A program made the translations under genes and the position numbers. The notes below the pieces were generated by a model, which saw nothing but the letters and a program-made list of their open reading frames with translations, was not told where the DNA came from and made no database searches. Below are positions 1 through 6,346 of a stretch of 7,017 nt of DNA, piece by piece; within the stretch, counting starts at the first letter, position 1, and every line of letters begins with the position of its first letter. Origin of the DNA: an uncultured Gammaproteobacteria bacterium (GTDB taxonomy: Bacteria; Pseudomonadota; Gammaproteobacteria; Pseudomonadales; Azotimanducaceae_A); contig CAJWZG010000152.1 of the NCBI GenBank assembly GCA_913049565.1, forward strand, positions 1 through 7,017, given 5' to 3'.

Positions 1-425
1 TTACTGGTGACCGGCTGGTTGATGGGTCGGAATTCTGCCGTCATCGCCCAGACGAGATAGACATCGGCTTGTTCGACTAAGATTCTCAATATGGTCACCT
101 CTACGCTCGCGCCGTTATCGACCAAGCCTTGGAAATGTTCGACCACCTTTGATCTTCGAGACGTTAGCATCAGGGCGTCGCTAAAGTAGAGCTTCGGTGA
201 GTAGAGTTCTGTTGCGCGACTTGCAGTATCGACGGCACCGAGATTCGAAAGAAAATCCACGAAATTTACAATCACCGATGGATCAACATTTTCATCGCCA
301 GGATATTCGACTAGCGCCTGCTGGTAAGCAGTGGGGTAGGAAAGCCCTGCGTTTACGCTTCGCTGGCTAGAAGCGCATCCTGCAACAGTAACGCTAACGA
401 CTATAATAAGGCACATGGTTTTCAT
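1..425 (-). CDS. NTF2/SnoaL-like family lipoprotein (3' end cut by window edge)
   Basis: The frame read leftward from the ATG at 423-425 stays open to the window edge (last full codon 3-5), giving 141 residues without a stop. The N-terminus has a short basic n-region (MK), a hydrophobic core (residues 5-15) and a lipobox-like VAGC with Cys17, followed by ASS. This predicts lipidation and, with no Asp at +2, outer-membrane sorting. From about residue 48 the pattern (DFLSNLG, ATELYSPKLYFSDAL, VVEHFQGL, VEVTILRI, VYLVWAMTAEF) resembles the NTF2/SnoaL-like fold seen in 'nuclear transport factor 2 family' proteins encoded beside SDR, FAD-oxidoreductase and DUF2878 genes. Ligand and function are unknown. 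It is transcribed divergently from the flavoprotein. Neither the ATG at 425 nor the alternative at 416 has a clear Shine-Dalgarno; 425 is preferred because it supplies the lysine of the signal peptide. The family call is from remembered sequence patterns, moderately sure; the lipoprotein signal is clearer. Confidence 0.7.
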   Translation of the reverse strand, partial: MKTMCLIIVVSVTVAGCASSQRSVNAGLSYPTAYQQALVEYPGDENVDPSVIVNFVDFLSNLGAVDTASRATELYSPKLYFSDALMLTSRRSKVVEHFQGLVDNGASVEVTILRILVEQADVYLVWAMTAEFRPINQPVTS

Positions 426-448
426 GGCGGCAGGGTAGAATTGGTTTC

Positions 449-496
449 GTGAAAAAGGAGTGAAGTCTTTAATTGAGCGCTTCACAACAGCTTCAC
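449..496. promoter_or_regulatory. Operator-like dyad of four GTGAAG/CTTCAC half-sites
   Basis: Plus-strand hexamers are GTGAAA (449-454), GTGAAG (460-465), CTTCAC (480-485) and CTTCAC (491-496). The left pair and right pair are each tandem repeats with an 11-bp period, and the two pairs are mirror images about 472.5 (449+496 = 460+485 = 945), with AATT at the centre. The right pair extends to a perfect 7-mer, GCTTCAC-N4-GCTTCAC. Start spacings of 11, 20 and 11 bp would put all sites on roughly one face of the helix. Tandem 6-7-mers at about 11 bp are the usual binding pattern of OmpR/PhoB-family regulators, and such a regulator is encoded at 5654-6346. The array begins 24 bp upstream of the lipoprotein ATG and ends 170 bp upstream of the flavoprotein ATG. 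The repeat is seen directly; the regulator assignment is inference. Confidence 0.55.
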
Positions 497-565
497 GCAT
501 CAATGAGAAAAATGATGTCATCAAAGCTCCCTAAGTTGAGATTGATTCTCCTGTGTACGAGATGA

Positions 566-595
566 TTGTTAAAAGCAAGGTTTTGCTCTGACAAT
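566..595 (+). promoter_or_regulatory. Weak candidate sigma70-type promoter for the flavoprotein operon
   Basis: TTGTTA (566-571, 4 of 6 matches to the -35 consensus) lies 18 bp before GACAAT (590-595, 4 of 6 matches to the -10 consensus). The spacer contains the inverted repeat AGCAA-GGTT-TTGCT (574-587), which could be an operator. Initiation near 602 would leave an untranslated leader of about 65 nt. No TGATC-type ECF promoter was recognised in this gap. Matches this weak arise by chance, so the call is tentative. Confidence 0.2.
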
Positions 596-613
596 TTCCG
601 ACCAAGGTCGAAG

Positions 614-645
614 CCTGCTAGCTCTGGGATGACTCATTTAGCAGG
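614..645 (+). repeat. 7-bp inverted repeat in the flavoprotein leader
   Basis: CCTGCTA (614-620) and TAGCAGG (639-645) are perfect inverted copies separated by 18 nt. The right arm ends 21 nt before the ATG at 667. In RNA this could form a stem close to the ribosome-binding region; in DNA it could be an operator. It has no T-tract, so it is not an intrinsic terminator. The repeat is certain, its role is not. Confidence 0.4.
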
Positions 646-666
646 TAAGTCGCAGAGAAAACGTTC

Positions 667-2022
667 ATGAACGATCCGAAAAATAGAACCCAGTTTGCAG
701 ACAAGGCTCTGCGCGTGGCAGTGGTTGGAGGTGGTATTTCCGGTGTTGCCGCCGCCCATCGCCTAGCTGAATTCGCCGATGTCACACTGTTCGAAGCTCA
801 ACGTCGTTTGGGCGGTCATACTGACTCTCACTCCGTTTGGGTTGAAGACAAGGTCTACACTATCGATACGGGGTTTGTTGCTTTTCACCCTTCAGGGCAC
901 GCAAGTTTTTGCCAGTGGTTGGCGCAGATAGGGGTTCCAACTCAGCGCACGGACATGTCTTTTAGTGTTCGCGCCGATCACGAAAACCTCGAGTACAGTA
1001 CTATTGGTTGGCGCACCTTCTTCTCGTCAAGCGGGCTCATGTTTTCACCGACGCATTGGCGCCTATTATGGGATTGGCAGCGCTTCCATATGGAGGCGCC
1101 TGAAGCAGCCGAACATATGGGCTCGCTTAATGCTGGGGAGTATTTTCGTCAGCACAGCTATAGCCAGCGTTTTGTGCAGCAACACATGGCACCGCTTTGT
1201 GCAGCGCTTTGGGCGCAAAGCCAAGACAGTGCCTTGGATACGCCACTGCAGCATCTGGCTTCGATAGTGCAGAATCAAAAAATCTTTCAACATCCAGCTC
1301 AGTCGCTTTGGCAAGTTGTTAGTGGCGGAGCTTCTCAATATCTTGAAGTTTTTGCCGAGCAGTTTCCGGGTGATATACGCTGCAATGCCAAGGTGCGGAA
1401 AGTACATCGCGACGATTATGGGATAACGCTAGAGACGGAAACCGAAAGCTCATCCTTCGACGCCGTGGTTATGGCCTGCCACAGTGATCAAGCGTTAGAA
1501 GCACTGGAGCAGCCGAGCCGCGCCGAAGCCGAGGTGCTCGGTGCGATCAAGTACGTTGATAATCAGGTAATACTTCATGGTGATGCGACGTATATGCCTC
1601 GCGACCCTCGCAACTGGTCGAGTTGGAATGCTCGAATCGACGAAGCGAGCGGTAGATCTGAGACCACCTATTGGATGAATCGCGTGCAGGGGATCCGCGG
1701 ACCACAGTTTTTTATTACCTTGAATCCGCAAGACACACCGAAGCGTATTTGGACCGAGCGCAAGTATCGACACCCGGTTCTCGACGCCTATGCCTATCAA
1801 GCCCAACAGCGTCGAGACGACATCAACGGCACCGATCGTACCTTCTACTGCGGCGCCTACTGGGGCATGGGCGGGCACGAAGACGGTTTTCGCAGCGGCA
1901 TAGACGCTGCGGAGCGTGTGTTAGAACAGGCAGCCGCATTGTCGAACAATAATGTCCTTGTTGCTCGCGACGCCGATTATTCAGTCGATTTAGGCAACGC
2001 AGAACAGCGCCAAGGTGGCTAA
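667..2022 (+). CDS. FAD-dependent amine-oxidase-like oxidoreductase (COG2907 type)
   Basis: The 451-residue product has an N-terminal Rossmann nucleotide-binding site: VAVVGGGISG (residues 17-26), the acidic end of beta-2 (LFEA, Glu43) and RRLGGHT (46-52), the usual flavin monoamine-oxidase fingerprint. The DMSFSVR segment (96-102), the YMPRDPRNWSSWN region (309-321) and the C-terminal GAYWGMGGHEDGFRSG (396-411), expected to close over the FAD, mark the COG2907 'predicted NAD/FAD-binding protein' family; the length is usual. No signal peptide or membrane segment is visible, so it is probably cytoplasmic or membrane-peripheral. The substrate is not known from sequence. Relatives commonly sit with DUF1365 and a CFA-synthase-like methyltransferase in singlet-oxygen-responsive clusters, suggesting a role in lipid modification (inference). 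The ATG at 667 leaves 16 residues before the Rossmann strand and has only a weak purine-rich upstream stretch (GCAGAGAAAA). It is lead gene of a likely operon, overlapping the DUF2878 gene. Confidence 0.9.
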   Translation: MNDPKNRTQFADKALRVAVVGGGISGVAAAHRLAEFADVTLFEAQRRLGGHTDSHSVWVEDKVYTIDTGFVAFHPSGHASFCQWLAQIGVPTQRTDMSFSVRADHENLEYSTIGWRTFFSSSGLMFSPTHWRLLWDWQRFHMEAPEAAEHMGSLNAGEYFRQHSYSQRFVQQHMAPLCAALWAQSQDSALDTPLQHLASIVQNQKIFQHPAQSLWQVVSGGASQYLEVFAEQFPGDIRCNAKVRKVHRDDYGITLETETESSSFDAVVMACHSDQALEALEQPSRAEAEVLGAIKYVDNQVILHGDATYMPRDPRNWSSWNARIDEASGRSETTYWMNRVQGIRGPQFFITLNPQDTPKRIWTERKYRHPVLDAYAYQAQQRRDDINGTDRTFYCGAYWGMGGHEDGFRSGIDAAERVLEQAAALSNNNVLVARDADYSVDLGNAEQRQGG

Positions 2023-2563
2023 GCACAAAATGATTGGCCTGCTTTCAGGCCCCTCAAGCTACAAGATTGCCAATGCGCTGATGCTCAAGGTGTGCTGGCT
2101 TTGTTGCGTGCTCGGCGGCGTCGTCTTTGGCCTGCCCGTGCTCGCTGCCATGTTGCTGTTGAGCATCTGGCAAAAACAAATCGAACTCGACATGCCTTAC
2201 CTCCTCGGTTTGGGCCTGATTGGGCTAAGCCTCGATACTGCGTGGATGTATGTGGGAGTGCTTGATTACGGTGATGCCGCAATACAAATATTGCCTGGCG
2301 TCGCATTGGCACCTGCTTGGATCGTTATGCTTTGGCTTGCCGTCGGCTTGAGCATTCGCCATAGCTTAATTTTTTTGGTAAATCGTCCGCTCTTCGGGGC
2401 GGCGGTGGTGGGCTTCGGGTCTCCGCTATCGTATCTTACGGGGCAAAGCTTTGGGGCGGTGGAGATCCCTTCGGTAGAGGGCCTCGCCGTTTTGGCAATT
2501 GTTTGGTTCGGTCTTTTCTATGTGGTGTTCGATCAGGCGAAAACTCGGCTAACTGCCGCGTAG
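2015..2563 (+). CDS. DUF2878 family integral membrane protein
   Basis: Up to 182 residues, mostly hydrophobic, with about five predicted membrane segments (roughly residues 24-50, 61-80, 98-116, 126-144 and 155-172). Features matching DUF2878 as I remember it are the early NAL...W..CVLGG stretch (20-35), an acidic residue inside a membrane segment (LDTAWM, Asp74), PAWIVMLWLAVGLSIRHSL (100-118) and GSPLSYLTGQSFGA (135-148). Biochemical function is unknown; the family recurs beside FAD oxidoreductases, CFA-like methyltransferases and photolyases in photo-oxidative stress clusters. The longest frame starts at a GTG (2015) and overlaps the flavoprotein by 8 nt. An ATG at 2030 is an equally possible start, with AAGG at 2012-2015 rather far upstream. 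Either way translational coupling to the flavoprotein is likely. The DUF1365 and methyltransferase genes often found between these two are missing here. Confidence 0.82.
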   Translation: MAKHKMIGLLSGPSSYKIANALMLKVCWLCCVLGGVVFGLPVLAAMLLLSIWQKQIELDMPYLLGLGLIGLSLDTAWMYVGVLDYGDAAIQILPGVALAPAWIVMLWLAVGLSIRHSLIFLVNRPLFGAAVVGFGSPLSYLTGQSFGAVEIPSVEGLAVLAIVWFGLFYVVFDQAKTRLTAA

Positions 2564-2597
2564 CGCTTGTGTCATTATCAGCTCCGCTAAGGCTACA

Positions 2598-2618
2598 GGT
2601 GAGCGGCCGGCCGGTGAG
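2598..2618. repeat. GGTGAG direct repeat bracketing a GC palindrome
   Basis: In the 100-bp gap before the kinase, GGTGAG occurs at 2598-2603 and 2613-2618 (15-bp period). Between and partly overlapping the copies is the perfect 10-bp palindrome CGGCCGGCCG (2604-2613). No T-run follows, so it is not an intrinsic terminator. It could be an operator for the kinase gene or a chance GC-rich patch. Confidence 0.3.
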
Positions 2619-2663
2619 GCAGAAGACTCTCATTAAAAGCATAATGTCATTTGGGGATACTGC

Positions 2664-3986
2664 GTGAAGATTCGTCCAACCAGACTGATGACCAAGCTCG
2701 GTCGTGTGGTTGCGCTACAGGTTGTGCTTATTAGCGCGGCCGTTGCGGCTGGCATCTATATCACCAACACCATCATTGAAGACTTCTTAATCACCGAAGC
2801 GTTGGAAAACGAAGCCTCACATTACTGGAAGCTTTACCAACAAAACCCCAAACACCCACTGCCTAACACCGCGAATATGCGTGGCTATTTGATCGATGAG
2901 CAGGCGCCGTCTATCAACGCGGCAGATGCTTTGCCGGAACATTTGTCAGTATTCGAGCCGGGCTATTTGGGGCGAGTGGAATTCAATGGTGAGGCGCCAA
3001 CCCTTTATGTAAGTCAGCAAAACGGGGCAACGGGTCCGGTTCTGTATTTGGCTTTTTTCAGTGAGGATGTGTCCCAGCTCGCGTTCTACTTCGGTATTTT
3101 GCCGTTGTCGCTGGCATTATTGCTGGTTTACGGATTTTCCTTTCTAACCTACCGCCTGTCGCATCGCGCAATTTCTCCTATTGTGAAACTTGCAGATTAT
3201 CTCGAGGAATTTCGGTTTGGTGGCTACAACCAACCGGCAGTGGACCTTGGCGACTTGCGCGCTTTAGCGAACGTCGAAGTGGATGTCATGATCGATGCCA
3301 TCGACAGTTTTGCCGAGCGTTTGGATACGTTTATCGAACGCGAGCGAATATTCACAAGAGATGCGAGCCACGAGTTACGCACCCCTATCGCAGTGTTTAA
3401 GGGGTCTTTGGATCTTCTGCAGCGCAAGGCGGATCGATCAGAAGATGACATCAAAGCCTTTGCACGCATGCGTCGAACGGTAGATGACATGGAGGGGTTG
3501 ATTGAAACTCTGCTGTTGCTAGCGCGTGGCGAAGAGGTTGAGCGCATCCATGAAATACGCTGCTTGAATGAATTGATTCCGGGTTTTGTTGAACAACTCG
3601 CGCCGATGGCAGCTGATCGCGACCTCGAACTGTCAATCGATGAGCAGGCGCAGCTTTGGGTCAAGGCTCCATCCAGGGTTATTCAAATAATCTTAATTAA
3701 TCTGCTGCGCAACGCTATCAACTATACGCAACAAGGGTCTGTTGTAGTGCGGGTCAGAAAAAACGCGATCAGCGTGATCGATACCGGCATTGGGATGAGC
3801 CCTGAGGAGCTTCAACACGCCTTTGAGCCGTTCTATCGCGGCGAGCGCAGCCGGGCGAGCAGTATTGGCCATGGGCTGGGTCTATCCATCGTTAGGCGGT
3901 TGGTTCATCAGTTTGATTGGCCAATCCACGTGCAAAGTAACGTTGGCAAAGGCACAGAAGTCACCATTGCCTTTGACGAGAGCTAA
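2664..3986 (+). CDS. Membrane sensor histidine kinase (HisKA/HATPase_c)
   Basis: The 440-residue product is a classic transmembrane sensor kinase. Residues about 13-38 are the first membrane segment, about 39-134 a periplasmic sensor region with no domain I recognise, and about 137-163 the second membrane segment, followed by a HAMP-like linker (to about 225). The HisKA phosphoacceptor motif is DASHELRTP, His236. The ATPase domain carries the N-box (NLLRNAINYT, 346-355), G1 (DTGIGMS, Asp373), an F-box (FEPFYRG, 387-393) and G2 (GHGLGLSIV, 402-410). All catalytic motifs are intact. The start is GTG at 2664, well supported by GGGGA at 2653-2657 about 6 nt upstream. It lies 100 bp after the DUF2878 gene on the same strand, so it may share that transcript or have its own promoter; no convincing -35/-10 pair was seen. 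No response regulator gene is adjacent; the likely partner is at 5654-6346, beyond the photolyase. The signal sensed is unknown. Confidence 0.93.
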   Translation: MKIRPTRLMTKLGRVVALQVVLISAAVAAGIYITNTIIEDFLITEALENEASHYWKLYQQNPKHPLPNTANMRGYLIDEQAPSINAADALPEHLSVFEPGYLGRVEFNGEAPTLYVSQQNGATGPVLYLAFFSEDVSQLAFYFGILPLSLALLLVYGFSFLTYRLSHRAISPIVKLADYLEEFRFGGYNQPAVDLGDLRALANVEVDVMIDAIDSFAERLDTFIERERIFTRDASHELRTPIAVFKGSLDLLQRKADRSEDDIKAFARMRRTVDDMEGLIETLLLLARGEEVERIHEIRCLNELIPGFVEQLAPMAADRDLELSIDEQAQLWVKAPSRVIQIILINLLRNAINYTQQGSVVVRVRKNAISVIDTGIGMSPEELQHAFEPFYRGERSRASSIGHGLGLSIVRRLVHQFDWPIHVQSNVGKGTEVTIAFDES

Positions 3987-4017
3987 GGCCCGCGAAGGGC
4001 GCAGTTAACCGTGACAT

Positions 4018-5424
4018 CTAACGTCTTGATAACTTCCAGATCGCTAGGGTTTTATCCCGAGCTTCGCCGAGGTCGATCATTGGAGAAGGGTACCCGGCAA
4101 CACCGCCGTATTTCCATGGCTCGATGCACTGCTTGGGGTTTGCCGCGGCAAGTTCTGGGATCATTTGTCGGACGAATGCGCCGGATGGATCAAAACGCTC
4201 GGCTTGTCGAACCGGATTAAAAATTCGGAAATACGGCACGGCATCTGTGCCGGTGGACGCACTCCACTGCCAGCCGCCGTTGTTGGCCGCGAACTCTCCA
4301 TCTATAAGCTGGCTCATAAAATAAGACTCTCCGAGCCGCCAATCCATAAACAAGTGCTTGGCAAGAAATTGCGCGGTTACCATACGCAGGCGATTGTGCA
4401 TCCATCCGGTACTGTTGAGTTGTCGCATACCGGCGTCAACAAAGGGAAATCCTGTCTCACCACGCTGCCAACGTTCTAACTGCTCGGAATCATGATTCCA
4501 TGGAAGCAGGTCGGTCTCGGTCTTAAAGGCACGGCCCATGGCCAAGCGAGGGTGCTCGGCGAGGATATGGCTATAAAACTCCCGCCAGATCAGTTCACTG
4601 ATCCATGTGTCTATGCTTTCGTTGCCGCCAGAGAGCTTGGCATTATTGCACTCATATGCTCCCAGCAGGCAGCGGTTCGCGGACAGGGTGCCAGCCGCCA
4701 GATGAGGCGACAACTTACTGGTGCCTGTTAGCTCGGGAAAATCACGCTGGGTATCGTAGCCGTAAACCGCTTTCGCGAGAAATGCATCAAGCAGATGCTC
4801 GGCGGCAAGCTCGCCAGCGGGCCATTCGTTGCTGCCGAGTGATTTCTGGATAGCCCCTAAAGTATCGGGTGTCAGAGCTGGCTCAACCTGCGCCGCCTGA
4901 GATGCGGGTACCGGAAGCGAATGAATGCCTTGCACTATGCTGATATTGATCCAGCGTTTCTTAAAGGGCGTAAAAACTGAATACGAACCGCCATCAGGCT
5001 TGCGCACGCTGCCAACTGGCAAGCTCGTGGTAGCACTGTACCGCTTAGCGTCGATGCCATGGCGGTTAAGGGTTTGCTCAACGGCACGATCACGCCGTTG
5101 TTCATTTAGAGCAATTTCGTCATTCCAGTGAACGGTAGAAGCTCCAATAGCTTTGGCATGCGCCAGGACTTGCTCTGCCGCATCGTCATACCAATCGCTG
5201 TCAACAATCGTTGTTGTGATGCCCAGTGATGCTAATTGTTCGCTGACCACGTCGACACTGCGGAGCATGAATGCAATTTTTTTTGGAGCTAACCCATGCT
5301 CCTGCCATTGACTGGGTGTGAGCAAAAATAGTGCAGTAACCGGGCCAAGCGAAGCAGCGGAAAACAAAGCTGGATTGTCTACCGATCTTAAATCAGTACG
5401 TAGCCAAACCAGTTGCTTGGGCAT
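4018..5424 (-). CDS. phrB: Deoxyribodipyrimidine photolyase (class I CPD photolyase)
   Basis: This 468-residue enzyme uses blue/near-UV light to split cyclobutane pyrimidine dimers with fully reduced FAD. The N-terminal antenna domain begins VWLRTDLR and carries TPSQWQEHG and ALNE segments like those of the folate (MTHF)-binding E. coli enzyme. The C-terminal FAD domain has WISELIWREF (Glu277 and Trp280, matching the substrate-contacting E. coli Glu274/Trp277), STGWMHNRLRM and AANNGGWQW. The electron-transfer tryptophan triad is intact: Trp319, Trp362 and Trp385, corresponding to E. coli W306, W359 and W382. The first Asn of the NN pair (Asn381) matches E. coli N378 next to flavin N5, favouring a photolyase over a plant-type cryptochrome. 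The ATG at 5424 has GGTGA about 7 nt upstream on the minus strand. It converges on the kinase gene, with only 31 bp between the stops. The 229-bp upstream gap suggests its own promoter. Confidence 0.96.
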   Translation of the reverse strand: MPKQLVWLRTDLRSVDNPALFSAASLGPVTALFLLTPSQWQEHGLAPKKIAFMLRSVDVVSEQLASLGITTTIVDSDWYDDAAEQVLAHAKAIGASTVHWNDEIALNEQRRDRAVEQTLNRHGIDAKRYSATTSLPVGSVRKPDGGSYSVFTPFKKRWINISIVQGIHSLPVPASQAAQVEPALTPDTLGAIQKSLGSNEWPAGELAAEHLLDAFLAKAVYGYDTQRDFPELTGTSKLSPHLAAGTLSANRCLLGAYECNNAKLSGGNESIDTWISELIWREFYSHILAEHPRLAMGRAFKTETDLLPWNHDSEQLERWQRGETGFPFVDAGMRQLNSTGWMHNRLRMVTAQFLAKHLFMDWRLGESYFMSQLIDGEFAANNGGWQWSASTGTDAVPYFRIFNPVRQAERFDPSGAFVRQMIPELAAANPKQCIEPWKYGGVAGYPSPMIDLGEARDKTLAIWKLSRR

Positions 5425-5480
5425 GATTATTCACCGAATGAGTAGGTCGTATTCGCATTGGTTGTGGAGTAAAAGCGAAC

Positions 5481-5505
5481 AAAAACTCTCCCTGAGCACT
5501 CAGGG
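5481..5505 (-). terminator. Candidate intrinsic terminator between response regulator and photolyase
   Basis: The plus strand has CCCTGAGCACTCAGGG (5490-5505), an inverted repeat with 7-bp arms. Read on the minus strand it gives a CCCTGA/TCAGGG stem with a GTGC loop, followed after AGAG by five T residues (5485-5481). It lies about 150 nt after the regulator stop and 57 nt before the photolyase ATG, where it could separate the two transcripts or attenuate read-through. The 4-nt gap before the short T-run weakens the case. The repeat could instead be an operator for phrB. Confidence 0.38.
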
Positions 5506-5653
5506 CGGGCAGGAAAGGAATTGCATCACTCGACAGGGCTAAAAAACTCTACGCTCTAAAAAGTAACGCAGCATTTGTCGTTTTTTTGTCAAGAAATTTG
5601 GCTTGTTGCTGCATGTTCCAGATGACAGACCCCTATCTCACCGGGCGCGACAA

Positions 5654-6346
5654 TCAATCAGCGGCAGCTTTTCTCAGGCAATAACCCTGTCCTTGCCGAG
5701 TTTGTAACAGAGGCTCTTCAAATGGCCGATCTATAATCCGCCGCAGGTTGTAGATATGACTGCGCAGCGTATCGCTATCTGGCGGCTCGTCGCCCCAGAG
5801 TTCTCTTTCTAATGCCGCACGTGTGACAACCTTGGGGGATTCTCTCATGAGCACATGCAATATGTTGAACAAGGTTCTCGACAGAGTCAGTGCCTGCGCA
5901 TCGCGGGACACCTCCATGGTATCTAAATTCAGAGACAGCCCTGCCACATGGTACTCCTTCTCAAGGTGCTGGCTGCGGCGGATAACGGCCTCGAGTCGGG
6001 CTTCAAGCTCGGGCATGTCGAATGGCTTGATCAAATAATCGTCGGCCCCAGATTCGAAACCTTTAAGTTTATCCGATAGCTGATCTCGAGCGGTTAGCAT
6101 AATGATTGGGGTTGTAACATTAGCGTCGTCTCTAAGGCGTTTGCAGACGGTAAGGCCGTCCACCCCAGGCAACATAACGTCCAGCACAATGGCTTCGTAT
6201 ATATTGGTCACGCCAAGGTGCATGGCCGTGAGGCCATCGGTAGCGTAGTCGACAATGTAGCCGCTCGCCTCTAAGTAGGCGCCAACGGTTTCGGCTAACT
6301 CTTGATGATCCTCAACGAGGAGTATGGACTTATTCGGTGTTTTCAT
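5654..6346 (-). CDS. OmpR/PhoB-family response regulator
   Basis: The 230-residue product has an N-terminal receiver domain (about 7-118) with the acidic pair Glu12/Asp13 (LVEDH), phosphoacceptor Asp56 (VLDVMLPGVDG), Thr85 (MLTAR) and Lys107 (LIKPFD), all intact. A C-terminal winged-helix DNA-binding domain (about 132-226) shows the pattern ending SDTLRSHIYNLRRIID...TRQGQGYCL typical of OmpR-type regulators. It should bind DNA as a dimer at tandem repeats when phosphorylated. The ATG at 6346 is preceded on the minus strand by a G-rich stretch (GGGGGT) at Shine-Dalgarno distance. The probable partner kinase is at 2664-3986, on the opposite strand across the photolyase gene. The half-site dyad at 449-496 is a candidate target. 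The upstream gene on the same strand is the S41 peptidase, 117 bp away. Confidence 0.94.
   Translation of the reverse strand: MKTPNKSILLVEDHQELAETVGAYLEASGYIVDYATDGLTAMHLGVTNIYEAIVLDVMLPGVDGLTVCKRLRDDANVTTPIIMLTARDQLSDKLKGFESGADDYLIKPFDMPELEARLEAVIRRSQHLEKEYHVAGLSLNLDTMEVSRDAQALTLSRTLFNILHVLMRESPKVVTRAALERELWGDEPPDSDTLRSHIYNLRRIIDRPFEEPLLQTRQGQGYCLRKAAAD

Noticed and set aside
473..565. Possible 30-residue leader peptide from TTG at 473 after AAGGAG (455-460)
   Set aside because: TTG start, 12-nt spacing, no coding signature, and it lies across the operator-like dyad; the AAGGAG is probably incidental.
426..666. RpoE/ChrR-type ECF promoter (TGATC-like -35) ahead of the flavoprotein
   Set aside because: TGATT occurs at 543-547, but no matching -10 at proper spacing was found; not supported by sequence.
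1066..1878. Minus-strand open frames of 113 and 127 codons inside the flavoprotein gene
   Set aside because: They are opposite a strongly conserved coding region and their translations show no family motif; shadow frames.
2640..2645. CATAAT as a -10 box for the kinase
   Set aside because: No acceptable -35 at 16-18 bp, and it lies only about 19 nt before the GTG start.
3224..3664. Minus-strand 146-codon frame inside the kinase gene
   Set aside because: Serine/arginine-rich translation typical of an antisense shadow over the HisKA region.
3988..4000. GCCC-GCGAA-GGGC hairpin between kinase and photolyase stops as a bidirectional terminator
   Set aside because: Only a 4-bp stem and no T-tract on either strand.
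4165..4479. Plus-strand 104-codon frame inside the photolyase gene
   Set aside because: Antisense to the conserved FAD-binding domain of PhrB; shadow frame.
5564..5592. Perfect TTGACA on the minus strand (5592-5587) as a phrB promoter
   Set aside because: The hexamer at 17-bp spacing (GCGTTA) has no match to the -10 consensus, and neighbouring spacings are no better.
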